NCBI RefSeq assembly: GCF_002257705.1
Contig: NZ_LSLK01000100.1
Location: forward strand, 1-64,000
DNA from: Sporomusa silvacetica DSM 10669
GTDB lineage: Bacteria > Bacillota > Negativicutes > Sporomusales > Sporomusaceae
Direction: 5' to 3'
Length of the DNA stretch: 64,000 bases
The translations under genes were made by a program, and so were the position numbers. Below, in pieces: positions 36,251 to 46,172 of the stretch. Every line of letters begins with the position of its first letter. Positions within the stretch are counted from its first letter, which is position 1. The notes beneath the pieces were generated by a model, which was not told where the DNA came from, did no database searches, and saw only the letters and a list, made by a program, of their open reading frames with translations.

Positions 36251-36953
36251 AGATATAACGCTTTATCACATTACTTTCAGGATTGATACATCGATATTTG
36301 TATACAGGCCTTCCTACAGTTCCATATATAACTTCCATACTTAAAATATCTATTTGCTTCAAAAATTCGAGATACTTACGCATTGATACGCGCGAAATGC
36401 TAACGTTGTTTGCCATTTCCTCGGTAGTAAATGCTTGTCCTTTAGTCGCTCGTATAATTTCCCATACGGCCTTAAGCGTATTGCGGCACAAGCCTTTGTT
36501 TAACTCAGTTTGTCCCTGTTGCTCTCTGCCCAGAATACGCCGGTCTAGTTCAGCCTGATTCATGACATCCCGGTTTCTCATAAATAAGGCCTGATTGCGA
36601 TAATCGGAGAGAGCAGTATTTAACCGTTCAAACTCAAACGGTTTTATCAAATAATCTACCACACCACTACGCAGCACTTTTTTAATCGTATGCATATCGC
36701 TAGCAGCCGAAACTACAATCACATCAATGTCCCGTTCCTGTTCCCTGATCTTATCCAATAACTCCAAACCATTCATCCCAGGCATAAATATGTCCAGCAA
36801 AACAAGGTCAATTTCATGCTTTTCAAGCAAAATTAAAGCTTCATTCACATTACGGGCTATAGCAATTAATATAAATCCGTTTATCTGTTCAAGATAACGT
36901 CGGTTTAATTCAGCCACCATCGGGTCATCTTCAACAATTAAAACTCTAATCAT
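36249..36953 (-). CDS. CitB/MalR-family response regulator
   Basis: 234 residues. REC domain with VLIVEDDPMVAE, phospho-acceptor Asp in DLVLLDIFMPGMNGLELL and Lys in DYLIKPFEF, then a C-terminal helix-turn-helix (FTTEEMANNVSISRVSMRKYLEFL) of the DcuR/CitB type. It should activate the adjacent malate transporter/malic enzyme genes. ATG 36953 (MIRVLIVEDD) follows AAAGGTGAG; the longer frame overlaps the kinase coding region. The start overlaps the kinase stop by 8 bases. Confidence 0.9.
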   Translation of the reverse strand: MIRVLIVEDDPMVAELNRRYLEQINGFILIAIARNVNEALILLEKHEIDLVLLDIFMPGMNGLELLDKIREQERDIDVIVVSAASDMHTIKKVLRSGVVDYLIKPFEFERLNTALSDYRNQALFMRNRDVMNQAELDRRILGREQQGQTELNKGLCRNTLKAVWEIIRATKGQAFTTEEMANNVSISRVSMRKYLEFLKQIDILSMEVIYGTVGRPVYKYRCINPESNVIKRYI

Positions 36954-38556
36954 TTTGCTCACCTTTACTCTGGTATGGTATACGTACAACAAACTGCGTA
37001 CCCTGTCCCACCTCTGAAAGCACCTCAATCGTCCCGCCCATTCTTGCCATACTGCTTTGAACCAATGATAATCCTAGCCCACGATTACCAACCTTAGTCG
37101 AATACCCCTTTTCAAATAACTGCTGCCGCTGATTTTCAGCCACTCCCGGCCCAGTATCACTAACCATTATATGCAAAATTCCTTCATCATATATACACTC
37201 CACACTGACACATTTCACAGGCGAATTAGCCACGGCCTCCAATGCATTATTAACAAGGTTGCCTACCACCGTGATTAGTTCGTGGATTATAGCTCTGTCC
37301 TCAGGCTCAGGCAAAAAGCTTTCTTCAGAAAAAACTAGATCCACACCAACTTCTCTGGCATGACTAAGCTTTCCTAACAAAAAACCTGCTAATACCGGGT
37401 CTTTTATACGCCGCACGATAGATCCGACTTCACTCTGATACTGATGCGCAATCCCATTGATATAGTCGGCAAGCTGGTCATAGCATTGTAAGCGTACCAT
37501 ACCGAGAATGACATGAAGTTTATTCATAAATTCATGGGCTTGAGCCCTAAGCGCTTCTGCATAATTGCGCACCCCGGTAAGCTGTTCCGCGAGTTGGCGA
37601 AACTCCGTCTCGTCACGAAACGTGGCAATAGCTCCTACTATCTCTTTGTTCACACAAATTGGAACCCGGTTGGTTAATAGCGTAATCCCCTGCATATCTT
37701 GCTGTTGATCAAGTTCTGCCTGTCCGGTCCTCAATACATCTTGCAATCGTGTATTGGGCACAAATGACTCCACATTTTTACCCAACGGATCTCCTTGAAT
37801 TCCCGCCCGCTGCAACAACCGCATAGCTTCACCATTTACCAGTGTAATACATGCATTTGTATCCACAGCGATAATCCCTTCGCGAACAGACTGCAACATG
37901 GCACTGCGTTCCTCCATCAATTTAGCAATAACATTGGGCTCCAACCCGAACAGGGTCTTTTTTATACTTTGCGCCAAGAGAATTGCACCTGCTATCCCCA
38001 CCAGCGAACCAAACACCATTGCATAGTAGATAAACATTCGACTATTCTCTACCGCAAGCTGCACACTGTTAAGTAAAATACCAACTGCAACAGCCCCGAC
38101 CTGCTTTCCATCGCGAGTTATAATTGGGGCGAAGGCCCGCAGCGAAGGCCCTAGGGTTCCGGCGCCTAAAGAAGTATATTCCTGCCCGGCAAGGGCAGCT
38201 GTTTCGTCACCGCCAACAAACTTTTGCCCAACCTTAGTTTCATCAGGATGGGATTTTCGGATACTGTTCATATCTATAACAACGATAAACTCGACATTTG
38301 TGGCATTACGGATCTCTTCCGCAAAAGGCTGTATTTCTGTTTCATTCCTTTGACCGGACAAAGCCTCAATCACCACTTGAGAGCGTGCAACAATCCTGGC
38401 AATATCCCTGGCCTTTTCGTCTAATGCCTTCTGCGTACTGGAAGATACATTAGCACTGATTAATATATTGGTTACAAGCAAAGCCAGGGCAACTACACCA
38501 CAAACAAGCACTGTGATTTTAGTCCGCAAACCAATAACAGGTTTATTGGCTTTCAA
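36946..38556 (-). CDS. CitA/DcuS/MalK-type sensor histidine kinase
   Basis: 536 residues: first transmembrane helix (about 10-32), a periplasmic sCache/PASTA-like citrate-type domain (about 35-165, IVVIDMNSIRKSHPDETKVGQ and RAFAPIITRDGKQVGAVAVG), second helix (about 172-195), cytoplasmic PAS (SVREGIIAVDTNACITLVNGEA), the SpoOB-like histidine hairpin AQAHEFMNKLHVILGM (phospho-His in HEFMNK) and HATPase_c (NLVNNALEAV, DTGPGV, GNRGLGLSLV). It senses C4-dicarboxylates or citrate. No ATG fits; TTG 38556 (MKANKPVIGL) is set by AGGGG 8 bases upstream. Confidence 0.9.
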   Translation of the reverse strand: MKANKPVIGLRTKITVLVCGVVALALLVTNILISANVSSSTQKALDEKARDIARIVARSQVVIEALSGQRNETEIQPFAEEIRNATNVEFIVVIDMNSIRKSHPDETKVGQKFVGGDETAALAGQEYTSLGAGTLGPSLRAFAPIITRDGKQVGAVAVGILLNSVQLAVENSRMFIYYAMVFGSLVGIAGAILLAQSIKKTLFGLEPNVIAKLMEERSAMLQSVREGIIAVDTNACITLVNGEAMRLLQRAGIQGDPLGKNVESFVPNTRLQDVLRTGQAELDQQQDMQGITLLTNRVPICVNKEIVGAIATFRDETEFRQLAEQLTGVRNYAEALRAQAHEFMNKLHVILGMVRLQCYDQLADYINGIAHQYQSEVGSIVRRIKDPVLAGFLLGKLSHAREVGVDLVFSEESFLPEPEDRAIIHELITVVGNLVNNALEAVANSPVKCVSVECIYDEGILHIMVSDTGPGVAENQRQQLFEKGYSTKVGNRGLGLSLVQSSMARMGGTIEVLSEVGQGTQFVVRIPYQSKGEQND

Positions 38557-38656
38557 AAGCTCATCCCCTATCAAATCCTTATCATTGTTATACTCATATA
38601 ATACTTCAGCATTCCTGCTGTTAACAAGCCAACGTGTTGGTACATTAAGATTTTTA

Positions 38657-41600
38657 TTACATCCCTTGCGCCAATTCGATGGCGGCCTCCTCCGTAAGCG
38701 GTTTACTGAAAATATACCCTTGTATACGATCACATCTGTACTCTGATAATATTTTTAGCTGCTTCTCAGTCTCCACACCTTCTGCTACTATGGTGAGACC
38801 CAAAGTATGACCTAAATTAATAATTGCCCCTACAACGTGCAACTGTGCTTGGTCATTAATAATCTCGTCTATAAACGATTTATCAATTTTTAGTACCCCT
38901 ACCGGTAAACTCCTTAAATAAGTTAATGACGAATAACCAGTACCAAAATCGTCTAGCGAAAGTATTACTCCGATCTCTCGCAATTGACATAGCTTGAGAA
39001 CAGCATCATTCACAGATTCAATAAAAACACTCTCGGTAATTTCAATTTCAATCTGCCCCGGCTTTATACCAGCATACTCGATGCAACTGCGAACCTTATC
39101 CACAAAGTTCTCTGATACCAACTGCCGCGGGGAAATATTCACCGCTACGTGAATATCTTCTTTCCCCATGTCTGATAATCGCCTGGCAAAACGACAAGCC
39201 TCTGTAAGTACCCATTCACCAATAGGCACGATAAGACCAGTTTGTTCCGCTAAAGGAATAAAGCGGTTAGGCGGCATAAAACCATGGTCCGCACTGTTCC
39301 ACCGCAGCAAAGCCTCGAAGCCAACCAGATACTCTCCCGAGGAAGCAAACTGTGGCTGGTATTGCAGCGAAAATTCTCCCCGTTCCAACCCTCGTCGCAA
39401 ACCATTTGTTAACACCATTTTTTCATTGGTCTCTTGGAGCAATACCGGCTCGTAAAAACGCCAACAGTTCTTCCCCGCTTTCTTAGCAGCATACATAGCG
39501 ATATCAGCCTTTTTAAGGAGATCCTCAGCCATGCTGCCGTCATCAGGATAAACTACAACCCCAACACTAGCTGATAAATGTACCCTCTCAAAAGCTACCC
39601 GGTATTCCTTACAGAGTTCACCAATAACATTACTAGCAATTTTAGCTGCTTTATCCCGGTTAGTTTCCCCTGGCACAACAACAATAAACTCATCGCCACC
39701 TATACGAGATATAAATGCCCCTTCGCCAACTGCCGATACAAGATACTGGCTTACTGTAACAAGAACATCATCACCAAAAGAATGCCCAAAATTATCATTT
39801 ATTTCTTTAAATTCGTCTATATCAATAAACAAGATAACACCAGATGACTGACCGAGACGAACCTTCTCCATTATTGCCTGTAGATACAGATTCAAATTCA
39901 CACGATTAGGTAACCCTGTCAATGTGTCATGAAATGCAATTTCGCTAATCCTCTTCTGTGCAGTATCTTGTTCCAAGGCCACAGATGCCAGATCAGCAAA
40001 CTGCTGCAGGCTTGCTAAATCCTCCGCTTTGATAGACGTAGCGACTTCACTCCAACTTATTGTAAGAATTCCGCTAACCTTACCGGCTTGTTTCAGCGGA
40101 ACAGCGATCACACTACTTGTTAAAGGTTTTAATGTTTTATCAATACTACGCTTAGGATGGGCACGATAATCGGCTATGTAAAAAATCTTACCCGTAGAAT
40201 AAACCTGTCCCTGTATCCCTAAATTGCCCGATTGTGACTGCATAATCTGTGCTCTATCAATTCCGATGCCGTAATGGATATAAAAAATTCCCCCGCTATC
40301 ATCGAACAAACCAATATAGCCTGCTACAGCATTAAGCAGTTTTATTGCATTATGCAGAATCGTTTTAAGGATATCTTCCCTTTCACCGGCTTGCCGCTGT
40401 GTTAAAAGACCGGTTATCGCTCTGTATTGCCGTTCACGTAGTATTAGATTTTCCTCAGTTTGACGCCTAGCTAGGTTTTCATCATTCAGACGTTGGTTTG
40501 TTTCCTCCAGTATTTCATTCATGGCTGCCATTTCTTGATTGGCAGCCTCCAATTGAGCCGTCCTTGCCTCAACCAAGCTTTGTAAGCGCTCGCGATGTTG
40601 GCGCAATTCATATACCATCTGGTTAAAATTCGCGGCCAAGATGCCAAATTCATTAGAAGATTTAACTGTTAGCTGTACGGCCAGATCACCATCTTTAATC
40701 TGGTTAGTAGCGTGCACTATATCTAATAGAGGATTAGTCAGTCTACGCGAAAAGCACATTGTCAACAGTGCCGAAAATACAATAACCGATATTCCAACAA
40801 GAGTAGTATTTAACGTTACGTAATCCATAAAGGCCATAACAGTTCTTTTTTCTTGTACTACAATCAAGCTCCAGGGTTTGGACTTTCCTGGTATGGAAAT
40901 AGACCTGTATGCACACATATATTTCTCGCCATTAGTGTCGATGTATTCTCCTGCGCCGATCTCGCCTGCTGTAACCTTAGCGACGATAGTTTGCAAGGAG
41001 GGCGCCAGTTCAAAGGGAATTTCCTCAGTAATTTCGTTATTTTTATCATCTCTAAGTGGTATGCCAGCCAAATCTCTCAATAATACTTTTTTCTTCATTG
41101 TTTTATAATTATACAGTTCAGCAGCCTGTTGCCTATCTGGATGAGCAATCACTACCCCTTCTCCATCTAAAAGGTAGGCATAGCTTTCCCCACCCGAACT
41201 ATAAGTCTCTACCATCTGCTGCAATTGCTTTATTTCGATATCTGCCAATAAAATCCCGTATAACTTACCCTGCGAATATATCCCCTGAATAATTGATGTT
41301 ACCGGAGAGTCAGAAAATACGGAGTAGTAGATTTGGGAAATATACGGTTGTCTCTCCGCGACAAATTTTTTAAACCACCACCGCTCGGATCTATTGACCA
41401 AAGTGCCACTCGTTTTAGCCGTTTGTTCTCCACTAAGGTCTTGAATAGTCAAAACCTGGTAAAAAGGATACTTTCTTTTAATCTCTGCTAATAATTGATA
41501 TTGTTTTTCGGGATCCATTTTTTCCAAATCAGGATATTCAGCTATTAGTTGGTTGACATTATATGCATTCTGCATAAATTGAGCGATATTAAAGGCCAAG

Positions 41601-41749
41601 CTTCCCGTCGTAGTCTGAAGGCTATATTGCATCTTGCTTTCATAATCTTCTGATATCAAAGAATGACTAATCATCAGGGTAGAAACCATCGCAAGTAATA
41701 TTAGTGAACATATAATTAAAGTCAATTGATGGCGAATTGAAAACTGCAT
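38657..41749 (-). CDS. Membrane GGDEF-EAL cyclic-di-GMP signalling protein with Cache and GAF domains
   Basis: 1030 residues: transmembrane helix (about 10-30), large periplasmic dCache (about 35-290), second helix (about 315-335), HAMP, coiled coil, GAF (about 455-590), GGDEF (about 605-760, with intact RIGGDEFIVVV) and EAL (about 775-1025, with GFEALLRW, EITESVFIE and DDFGTGYSSLTYL). Both catalytic sites look intact, so it could make or break cyclic-di-GMP. ATG 41749 follows AGGGGTG at a rather long 12-base spacing. It lies 100 bases upstream of the malate sensor kinase and could be co-transcribed with it. Confidence 0.9.
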   Translation of the reverse strand: MQFSIRHQLTLIICSLILLAMVSTLMISHSLISEDYESKMQYSLQTTTGSLAFNIAQFMQNAYNVNQLIAEYPDLEKMDPEKQYQLLAEIKRKYPFYQVLTIQDLSGEQTAKTSGTLVNRSERWWFKKFVAERQPYISQIYYSVFSDSPVTSIIQGIYSQGKLYGILLADIEIKQLQQMVETYSSGGESYAYLLDGEGVVIAHPDRQQAAELYNYKTMKKKVLLRDLAGIPLRDDKNNEITEEIPFELAPSLQTIVAKVTAGEIGAGEYIDTNGEKYMCAYRSISIPGKSKPWSLIVVQEKRTVMAFMDYVTLNTTLVGISVIVFSALLTMCFSRRLTNPLLDIVHATNQIKDGDLAVQLTVKSSNEFGILAANFNQMVYELRQHRERLQSLVEARTAQLEAANQEMAAMNEILEETNQRLNDENLARRQTEENLILRERQYRAITGLLTQRQAGEREDILKTILHNAIKLLNAVAGYIGLFDDSGGIFYIHYGIGIDRAQIMQSQSGNLGIQGQVYSTGKIFYIADYRAHPKRSIDKTLKPLTSSVIAVPLKQAGKVSGILTISWSEVATSIKAEDLASLQQFADLASVALEQDTAQKRISEIAFHDTLTGLPNRVNLNLYLQAIMEKVRLGQSSGVILFIDIDEFKEINDNFGHSFGDDVLVTVSQYLVSAVGEGAFISRIGGDEFIVVVPGETNRDKAAKIASNVIGELCKEYRVAFERVHLSASVGVVVYPDDGSMAEDLLKKADIAMYAAKKAGKNCWRFYEPVLLQETNEKMVLTNGLRRGLERGEFSLQYQPQFASSGEYLVGFEALLRWNSADHGFMPPNRFIPLAEQTGLIVPIGEWVLTEACRFARRLSDMGKEDIHVAVNISPRQLVSENFVDKVRSCIEYAGIKPGQIEIEITESVFIESVNDAVLKLCQLREIGVILSLDDFGTGYSSLTYLRSLPVGVLKIDKSFIDEIINDQAQLHVVGAIINLGHTLGLTIVAEGVETEKQLKILSEYRCDRIQGYIFSKPLTEEAAIELAQGM

Positions 41750-41806
41750 ATAATTAATTACACCCCTAAATTAAAACCATACTTTCTGTCCTTTACGAAT
41801 AAAAGT

Positions 41807-41822
41807 TTACAATTTCTTGTAA
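41807..41822. promoter_or_regulatory. Palindrome TTACAA-N4-TTGTAA upstream of the GGDEF-EAL gene
   Basis: TTACAATTTCTTGTAA lies about 58 bases before the GGDEF-EAL start. An almost identical palindrome with one extra base in the spacer precedes the solute-binding/HD-GYP/kinase operon at 47509-47525. It may be a shared operator. Confidence 0.35.
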
Positions 41823-41950
41823 TTCGTGAGAAGTGGAGGCCTTAGTTGTTAATTGATATAATCATATATTCTAACGAAATTTATCAATCCCTTCGCCAAA
41901 ATACAAAAATTTTCGACAATCTATGTTTTGTATCGATATGTTTATCATTG

Positions 41951-41975
41951 TGTCAATGGACCTGTCCCTGTGACA
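41951..41975 (-). repeat. Solo REP repeat
   Basis: TGTCAATGGACCTGTCCC with TGTGACA at its end, identical to the RAYT-flanking repeat at 33159. The remaining 41750-42134 gap has no gene; a short degenerate coding-like stretch (41976-42080) is unidentified. Confidence 0.75.
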
Positions 41976-42134
41976 TTCCAGGAAACCAAATGAACCGCCC
42001 AAAACCACTGAAGTTTTCATGGTACTTTCTCAGTGATTTCGAGCTGTCCAGGAGTCATATAGAGGGTGAATTTTCTTAAAGGCATTGAGATAGTCATCTT
42101 TACAACTAATTCCCCAGTCTCTTGTTGTACTTCT

Positions 42135-45053
42135 TCACTTTCGTAGAGCAATCACCGATAATAGTTGCTTCAATATTTCGTCAAATTCCTTATGGAGTTT
42201 TGGGATTATCTCAACTTCTCCATTACTGAGTGACCTTTGAAGATTTGATGCAGCTTCATGCAATCCTTTTGCCCCAATACTTCCAGAGCTACTTTTTATC
42301 TTATGTACTATTTGTGCCGCCTCTTCATAATTTTCCTTTTCAATTGTCCTGTTTAAGATCAAAGATGTCTCCAAATTTTCATTGTAATATTCCTTTAAAA
42401 CCATCTCATAGAGATCTACGTTTCCCCCCATATGTCTAATTCCATCTTTTTCATCTAACACACCTTCATTCAACTTAATCGGGTCTTCTGGTTTGGCTTC
42501 ACCCCCCGATTTTATGAGCAAACCTTCTTTATATGGCTTGACTACCTGCCATATCGTTTCGACAAATTGTTCTGGGTCAAAGGGTTTGCTGATATAGTGG
42601 TCAATTCCAATACTTTTGCACTTTTCCTCAACCCCTGCTATAGCATCTGCAGTCATAGCAATAATCGGAATGTTACTATCCACATTTCTAATTAGGCTCG
42701 TTGCTTCATAACCACTCATTACGGGCATATGAATATCCATTAATACTAAATCAAGATCCTTTTGCATCTTTAAAAAAAGCTCATAGCCTTCAACACCATC
42801 ATCTGCAAGCGTTACTCTGAATCCAGACTGCTCCAAAATAGATTGAGCAATAAATTGGTTTGTTTTATTATCCTCAACAATTAGCACATGATAAGGATAC
42901 TCAACCATAAAGGGATTCTGTGTAGTTATAAGTGCGGAACTCTCATGCATCTCGATCACATTGATCTTGAAAATTTCAACAATACCATTATATAAAATGG
43001 AAGGTATTATCGGTTTTGTTATGCCAAAATCCAGTCCTGCGTCTTCCAAGTTTTTAAAAAATTCCTCTTTCGATAATGGAATCATTACTATAAATTTGGG
43101 TATCTCTTTGAGCCAAGGTAACCTTTTTACTTTGGTGCAAAATGCAATCCCCCCATCTTGCGGAGTCTCATAATCCACGATCAATAAATTATAGGATGTC
43201 CCAGCCTCCCTTGACACCTTCTCCATAAGCTCCATTGCTCTGGCTTCTGAAGTTGCAAATTCGGCAACCATATTAAAAGAATTTAAATAACCGCTTAACA
43301 AATTTCTATAAAAAGCATTCTTTTCTACAACAAGTACTCGGATATTCTGAAAATAAACAGATGCAGCCTTTTTCTTCTCCTCGTAATCTTTGTTTCGATC
43401 AGCTTCCAAGGTCAGCTGTATATTAAATGTTGAGCCTTCATCTACTGCACTATATACCTCTATGCTGCCTCCCATCTGCTCAACTAAACTCTTAACTATG
43501 GATAAACCAAGTCCAGTACCGCCAAATCTCCTGCTAATACTAGAATCTCCTTGGCTGAAGGGTGCAAAAAGCTGTTCAAGTTGCTCGTTGGACATGCCGA
43601 TTCCCGTGTCCTTAACACTAAACTCAATTATATAAGAATCCTTTACTTTTGCTACCAATCGAATAGTAAGAGACACAGCACCATCCTTGGTGAACTTCAC
43701 AGCATTATTTACTATATTCAACAAGACTTGTTGAATTCTCTTCTGATCCCCCCAAAAGAATGTTGGTATCTCAGGATCTCTATTCATGGAAAAATCAATA
43801 TTTTGCTCATCGATTTTAAAGGATACAATGCTGATTAACTGTTCTAAAATATCATCTAAATTGAAGGAAGTCCTTTCGATATCTATTTTTCCAGCTTCTA
43901 TCTTTGAAAAATCCAATATGTCATTGATGATACCTAACATATCCCTCGCTGCTCTGGTTATTTTATCTAAATAAACTTTTTGAATCGTTGTGACATCTGT
44001 CTTTTTAATTACATAAGCCATCCCTGTAATTGCGTTTAATGGTGTTCGGATCTCATGAGACATCCTGGCCAAAAAGGTTGATTTGACATGATTCGCGTAC
44101 TCCGCCTCCTCCTTGGCAACCTTCAAAGCTTCCTCAATCCTTTTGCGTGTTTCAACCTCTCTTCTTAATTTAACAATCCAATATAGGGAGACAAGAAGAA
44201 TAATAGTAATCACGGCACCAGCAATTCCAACTATTCTGATTATTTGCGTGTAATCAATCCTATTTTCGACACCAAGCCAACGATTATCAATATTGATTTT
44301 TTCTTCTTGTGTTATATCTGCTAACGCCTTATTTAGTATGCTGACTAATATTGGCCAGTCCTGCCTTACAGCAAAATACAGCGATTGCTTCTCTTCCGAT
44401 GCTACTTTCACATACTTCAAATTTGTAATACCATTTGCCTTTATTAAATAATTTGAAGTCGCCAAATTGCCTATAAATGCTTCTTCTCTTCCATCTGAAA
44501 CGGCTCTAAGGGCTTCGGCAACATTAAAATATGGGCTGGGCTTTATAGATTCAAAAGCCTTTAAATAGCTATGATGAGAGCTGTTTGTCTGGACTGCTAC
44601 TTTACGATTCATTACATCAGCAAAGTTCTTTATCGTATTATTATTTTCATTTATATAGATAACTCTTTGAAATGAATAATAGGGCTCCGAATACAAAAAG
44701 TACTGTTCTCTCTCTTTCGTTTTGGAAACGCAAGGAAGGGCATCCAATAGCTTTAATACACCCTTTTCATAGGCTTCCGGCCAGCTCAGATTCTTTTCAA
44801 CTACAAATTCCAGACCGGTCCTTTCACTGATCAGTTTAATATAATCCGCTGCAATCCCTTTATACACGCCATCTGTATCAATAAACTCATAGGGAATGAA
44901 TTTGGGGTCAACACCGAGATGAATAACAGGATGCTCTTTAATAAAGTCCCTCTCCATTTGCGTAAACTGAATATCCTTTTGCGCAGCAAAGCAAATAGTA
45001 ATAAAAAATGGCAGTACTACTATACTAAGAAAAATATTCCTAAGTAATTTCAT
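42135..45053 (-). CDS. Hybrid sensor histidine kinase, BvgS-like, with SBP sensor, two receivers and Hpt
   Basis: 972 residues: signal/transmembrane segment (about 1-22), periplasmic SBP_bac_3 domain (about 35-265, HLGVDPKFIPYEFIDTDG), transmembrane helix (about 273-295), HisKA (FLARMSHEIRTPLNAITG), HATPase_c (NIVNNAVKFT, GTGLGLSIV), a first, degenerate receiver (VLVVEKNAFYRN; acceptor region LLIVDYETPQDGG), a full receiver (VLIVEDNKTNQF; LVLMDIHMPVMSG) and C-terminal Hpt (AAQIVHKIKSSSGSIGAKGL). A multi-step phosphorelay kinase. ATG 45053 follows AGGGTGG. It is the third gene of the operon; the HD-GYP regulator just upstream is a likely output. Confidence 0.92.
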   Translation of the reverse strand: MKLLRNIFLSIVVLPFFITICFAAQKDIQFTQMERDFIKEHPVIHLGVDPKFIPYEFIDTDGVYKGIAADYIKLISERTGLEFVVEKNLSWPEAYEKGVLKLLDALPCVSKTKEREQYFLYSEPYYSFQRVIYINENNNTIKNFADVMNRKVAVQTNSSHHSYLKAFESIKPSPYFNVAEALRAVSDGREEAFIGNLATSNYLIKANGITNLKYVKVASEEKQSLYFAVRQDWPILVSILNKALADITQEEKINIDNRWLGVENRIDYTQIIRIVGIAGAVITIILLVSLYWIVKLRREVETRKRIEEALKVAKEEAEYANHVKSTFLARMSHEIRTPLNAITGMAYVIKKTDVTTIQKVYLDKITRAARDMLGIINDILDFSKIEAGKIDIERTSFNLDDILEQLISIVSFKIDEQNIDFSMNRDPEIPTFFWGDQKRIQQVLLNIVNNAVKFTKDGAVSLTIRLVAKVKDSYIIEFSVKDTGIGMSNEQLEQLFAPFSQGDSSISRRFGGTGLGLSIVKSLVEQMGGSIEVYSAVDEGSTFNIQLTLEADRNKDYEEKKKAASVYFQNIRVLVVEKNAFYRNLLSGYLNSFNMVAEFATSEARAMELMEKVSREAGTSYNLLIVDYETPQDGGIAFCTKVKRLPWLKEIPKFIVMIPLSKEEFFKNLEDAGLDFGITKPIIPSILYNGIVEIFKINVIEMHESSALITTQNPFMVEYPYHVLIVEDNKTNQFIAQSILEQSGFRVTLADDGVEGYELFLKMQKDLDLVLMDIHMPVMSGYEATSLIRNVDSNIPIIAMTADAIAGVEEKCKSIGIDHYISKPFDPEQFVETIWQVVKPYKEGLLIKSGGEAKPEDPIKLNEGVLDEKDGIRHMGGNVDLYEMVLKEYYNENLETSLILNRTIEKENYEEAAQIVHKIKSSSGSIGAKGLHEAASNLQRSLSNGEVEIIPKLHKEFDEILKQLLSVIALRK

Positions 45054-45073
45054 ATATTCCACCCTATTTCATT

Positions 45074-46147
45074 CTATGCCTGAGTATATTTAATAGCTAT
45101 CTCCTTTATCTGCTCTTCAATAGCTAAAAAAGCATCGACGAGATTGGGATCAAAATGTTTTCCCTTCTCCGTTTTTATTAATAACAAAGCCTCTTCGTGT
45201 TTGAATGCTGGTTTATACACTCTTTTACTTATTAAAGCATCATATACATCAACAATAGCCATTAAACGCCCAGGAAGTGGAATATCTTCGCCCTTAAGCC
45301 CTTTTGGATATCCAGAACCATCATATTTTTCATGATGGCCGCCTATACATTCTATCGCTGTTTCCACAAAAGAAGGAATACTATCCTCTGCCACCCCATA
45401 TTTTAGTGCATTTATTCCATAGGTAGTATGCTGCTTCATTATTTCAAATTCCTCAAAGGTAAGTTTGCCAGGCTTTAAAAGAATGCTATCAGGTATTCCT
45501 ACTTTCCCAATATCATGTAAAGGTGCCGTATCAAAAAGTTCTTTAATATACGCATCTGACAATATGTTGCAATATGGTTCCTTATTTTTTAGCTGTTCAC
45601 ATAGAGCCTTTATCATCCACTGTGTTCTTTTGGTATGATTACAAGACTCAATATCTCGTACTTCTAATAAAGTAATAAGAGCATGAATCGTAATATCTCT
45701 AGTTAAAACCAATTCCTTCGTTCTTTTCTGTACCGTTTCCTCTAAGATAGCATTGCTTTGCTCCAATAATTTACTGTTATTTTTCAACTTACCATGGATT
45801 TCGATCCTCTTTCTTAGAGATTCAAGGTTTAACGGCTTGCGAATATAATCTACCGCTCCAAGCTCCAATCCTCGTATTTCGTTTTCCGCTTCATCATAGT
45901 TAGTAAGAATAAGAGTTATAATTTTTTTGTAGTCTTCATTCTGTTTGATGGCTTCTAAAACTTCAAAACCATTCATTCGGGGCATATTTAAGTCCAAAAT
46001 TATTAAATCGATGTTTGGTTCCTTTCCAAGAATGTCCATAGCCTCAATACCATCATTTGCAAATAATACAGGATAGTCATCTAATATGTTTTTAATCAAA
46101 ATCCTATCTGTTCTTGAATCATCTACTACCAATATTTTAATGTCCAC
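45074..46147 (-). CDS. Response regulator with HD-GYP cyclic-di-GMP phosphodiesterase domain
   Basis: 357 residues. REC domain (ILVVDDSRTDR; LIILDLNMPRMNGFEVL; DYIRKPLN) followed by HD-GYP: the HD pair lies in APLHDIGKVGIPD, then LKPGKLTFEEFEIMKQH, GGHHEKYDGSGYPKGLKGEDIP and DVYDALISKRVYK, all metal-binding residues present. Predicted to degrade cyclic-di-GMP after phosphorylation. The GTG 46147 start (MDIKILVVDDS) is supported by AAGGGGTGG. Sandwiched between the solute-binding lipoprotein and the hybrid kinase with 20-26-base gaps. Confidence 0.92.
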   Translation of the reverse strand: MDIKILVVDDSRTDRILIKNILDDYPVLFANDGIEAMDILGKEPNIDLIILDLNMPRMNGFEVLEAIKQNEDYKKIITLILTNYDEAENEIRGLELGAVDYIRKPLNLESLRKRIEIHGKLKNNSKLLEQSNAILEETVQKRTKELVLTRDITIHALITLLEVRDIESCNHTKRTQWMIKALCEQLKNKEPYCNILSDAYIKELFDTAPLHDIGKVGIPDSILLKPGKLTFEEFEIMKQHTTYGINALKYGVAEDSIPSFVETAIECIGGHHEKYDGSGYPKGLKGEDIPLPGRLMAIVDVYDALISKRVYKPAFKHEEALLLIKTEKGKHFDPNLVDAFLAIEEQIKEIAIKYTQA

Positions 46148-46172
46148 TCTAACCACCCCTTCACTCAGCTTA

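Noticed and set aside
41976..42080. Minus-strand coding-like stretch MTPGQLEITEKVP and following
   Set aside because: Short, with an internal stop and no recognisable family; not enough to call a pseudogene.
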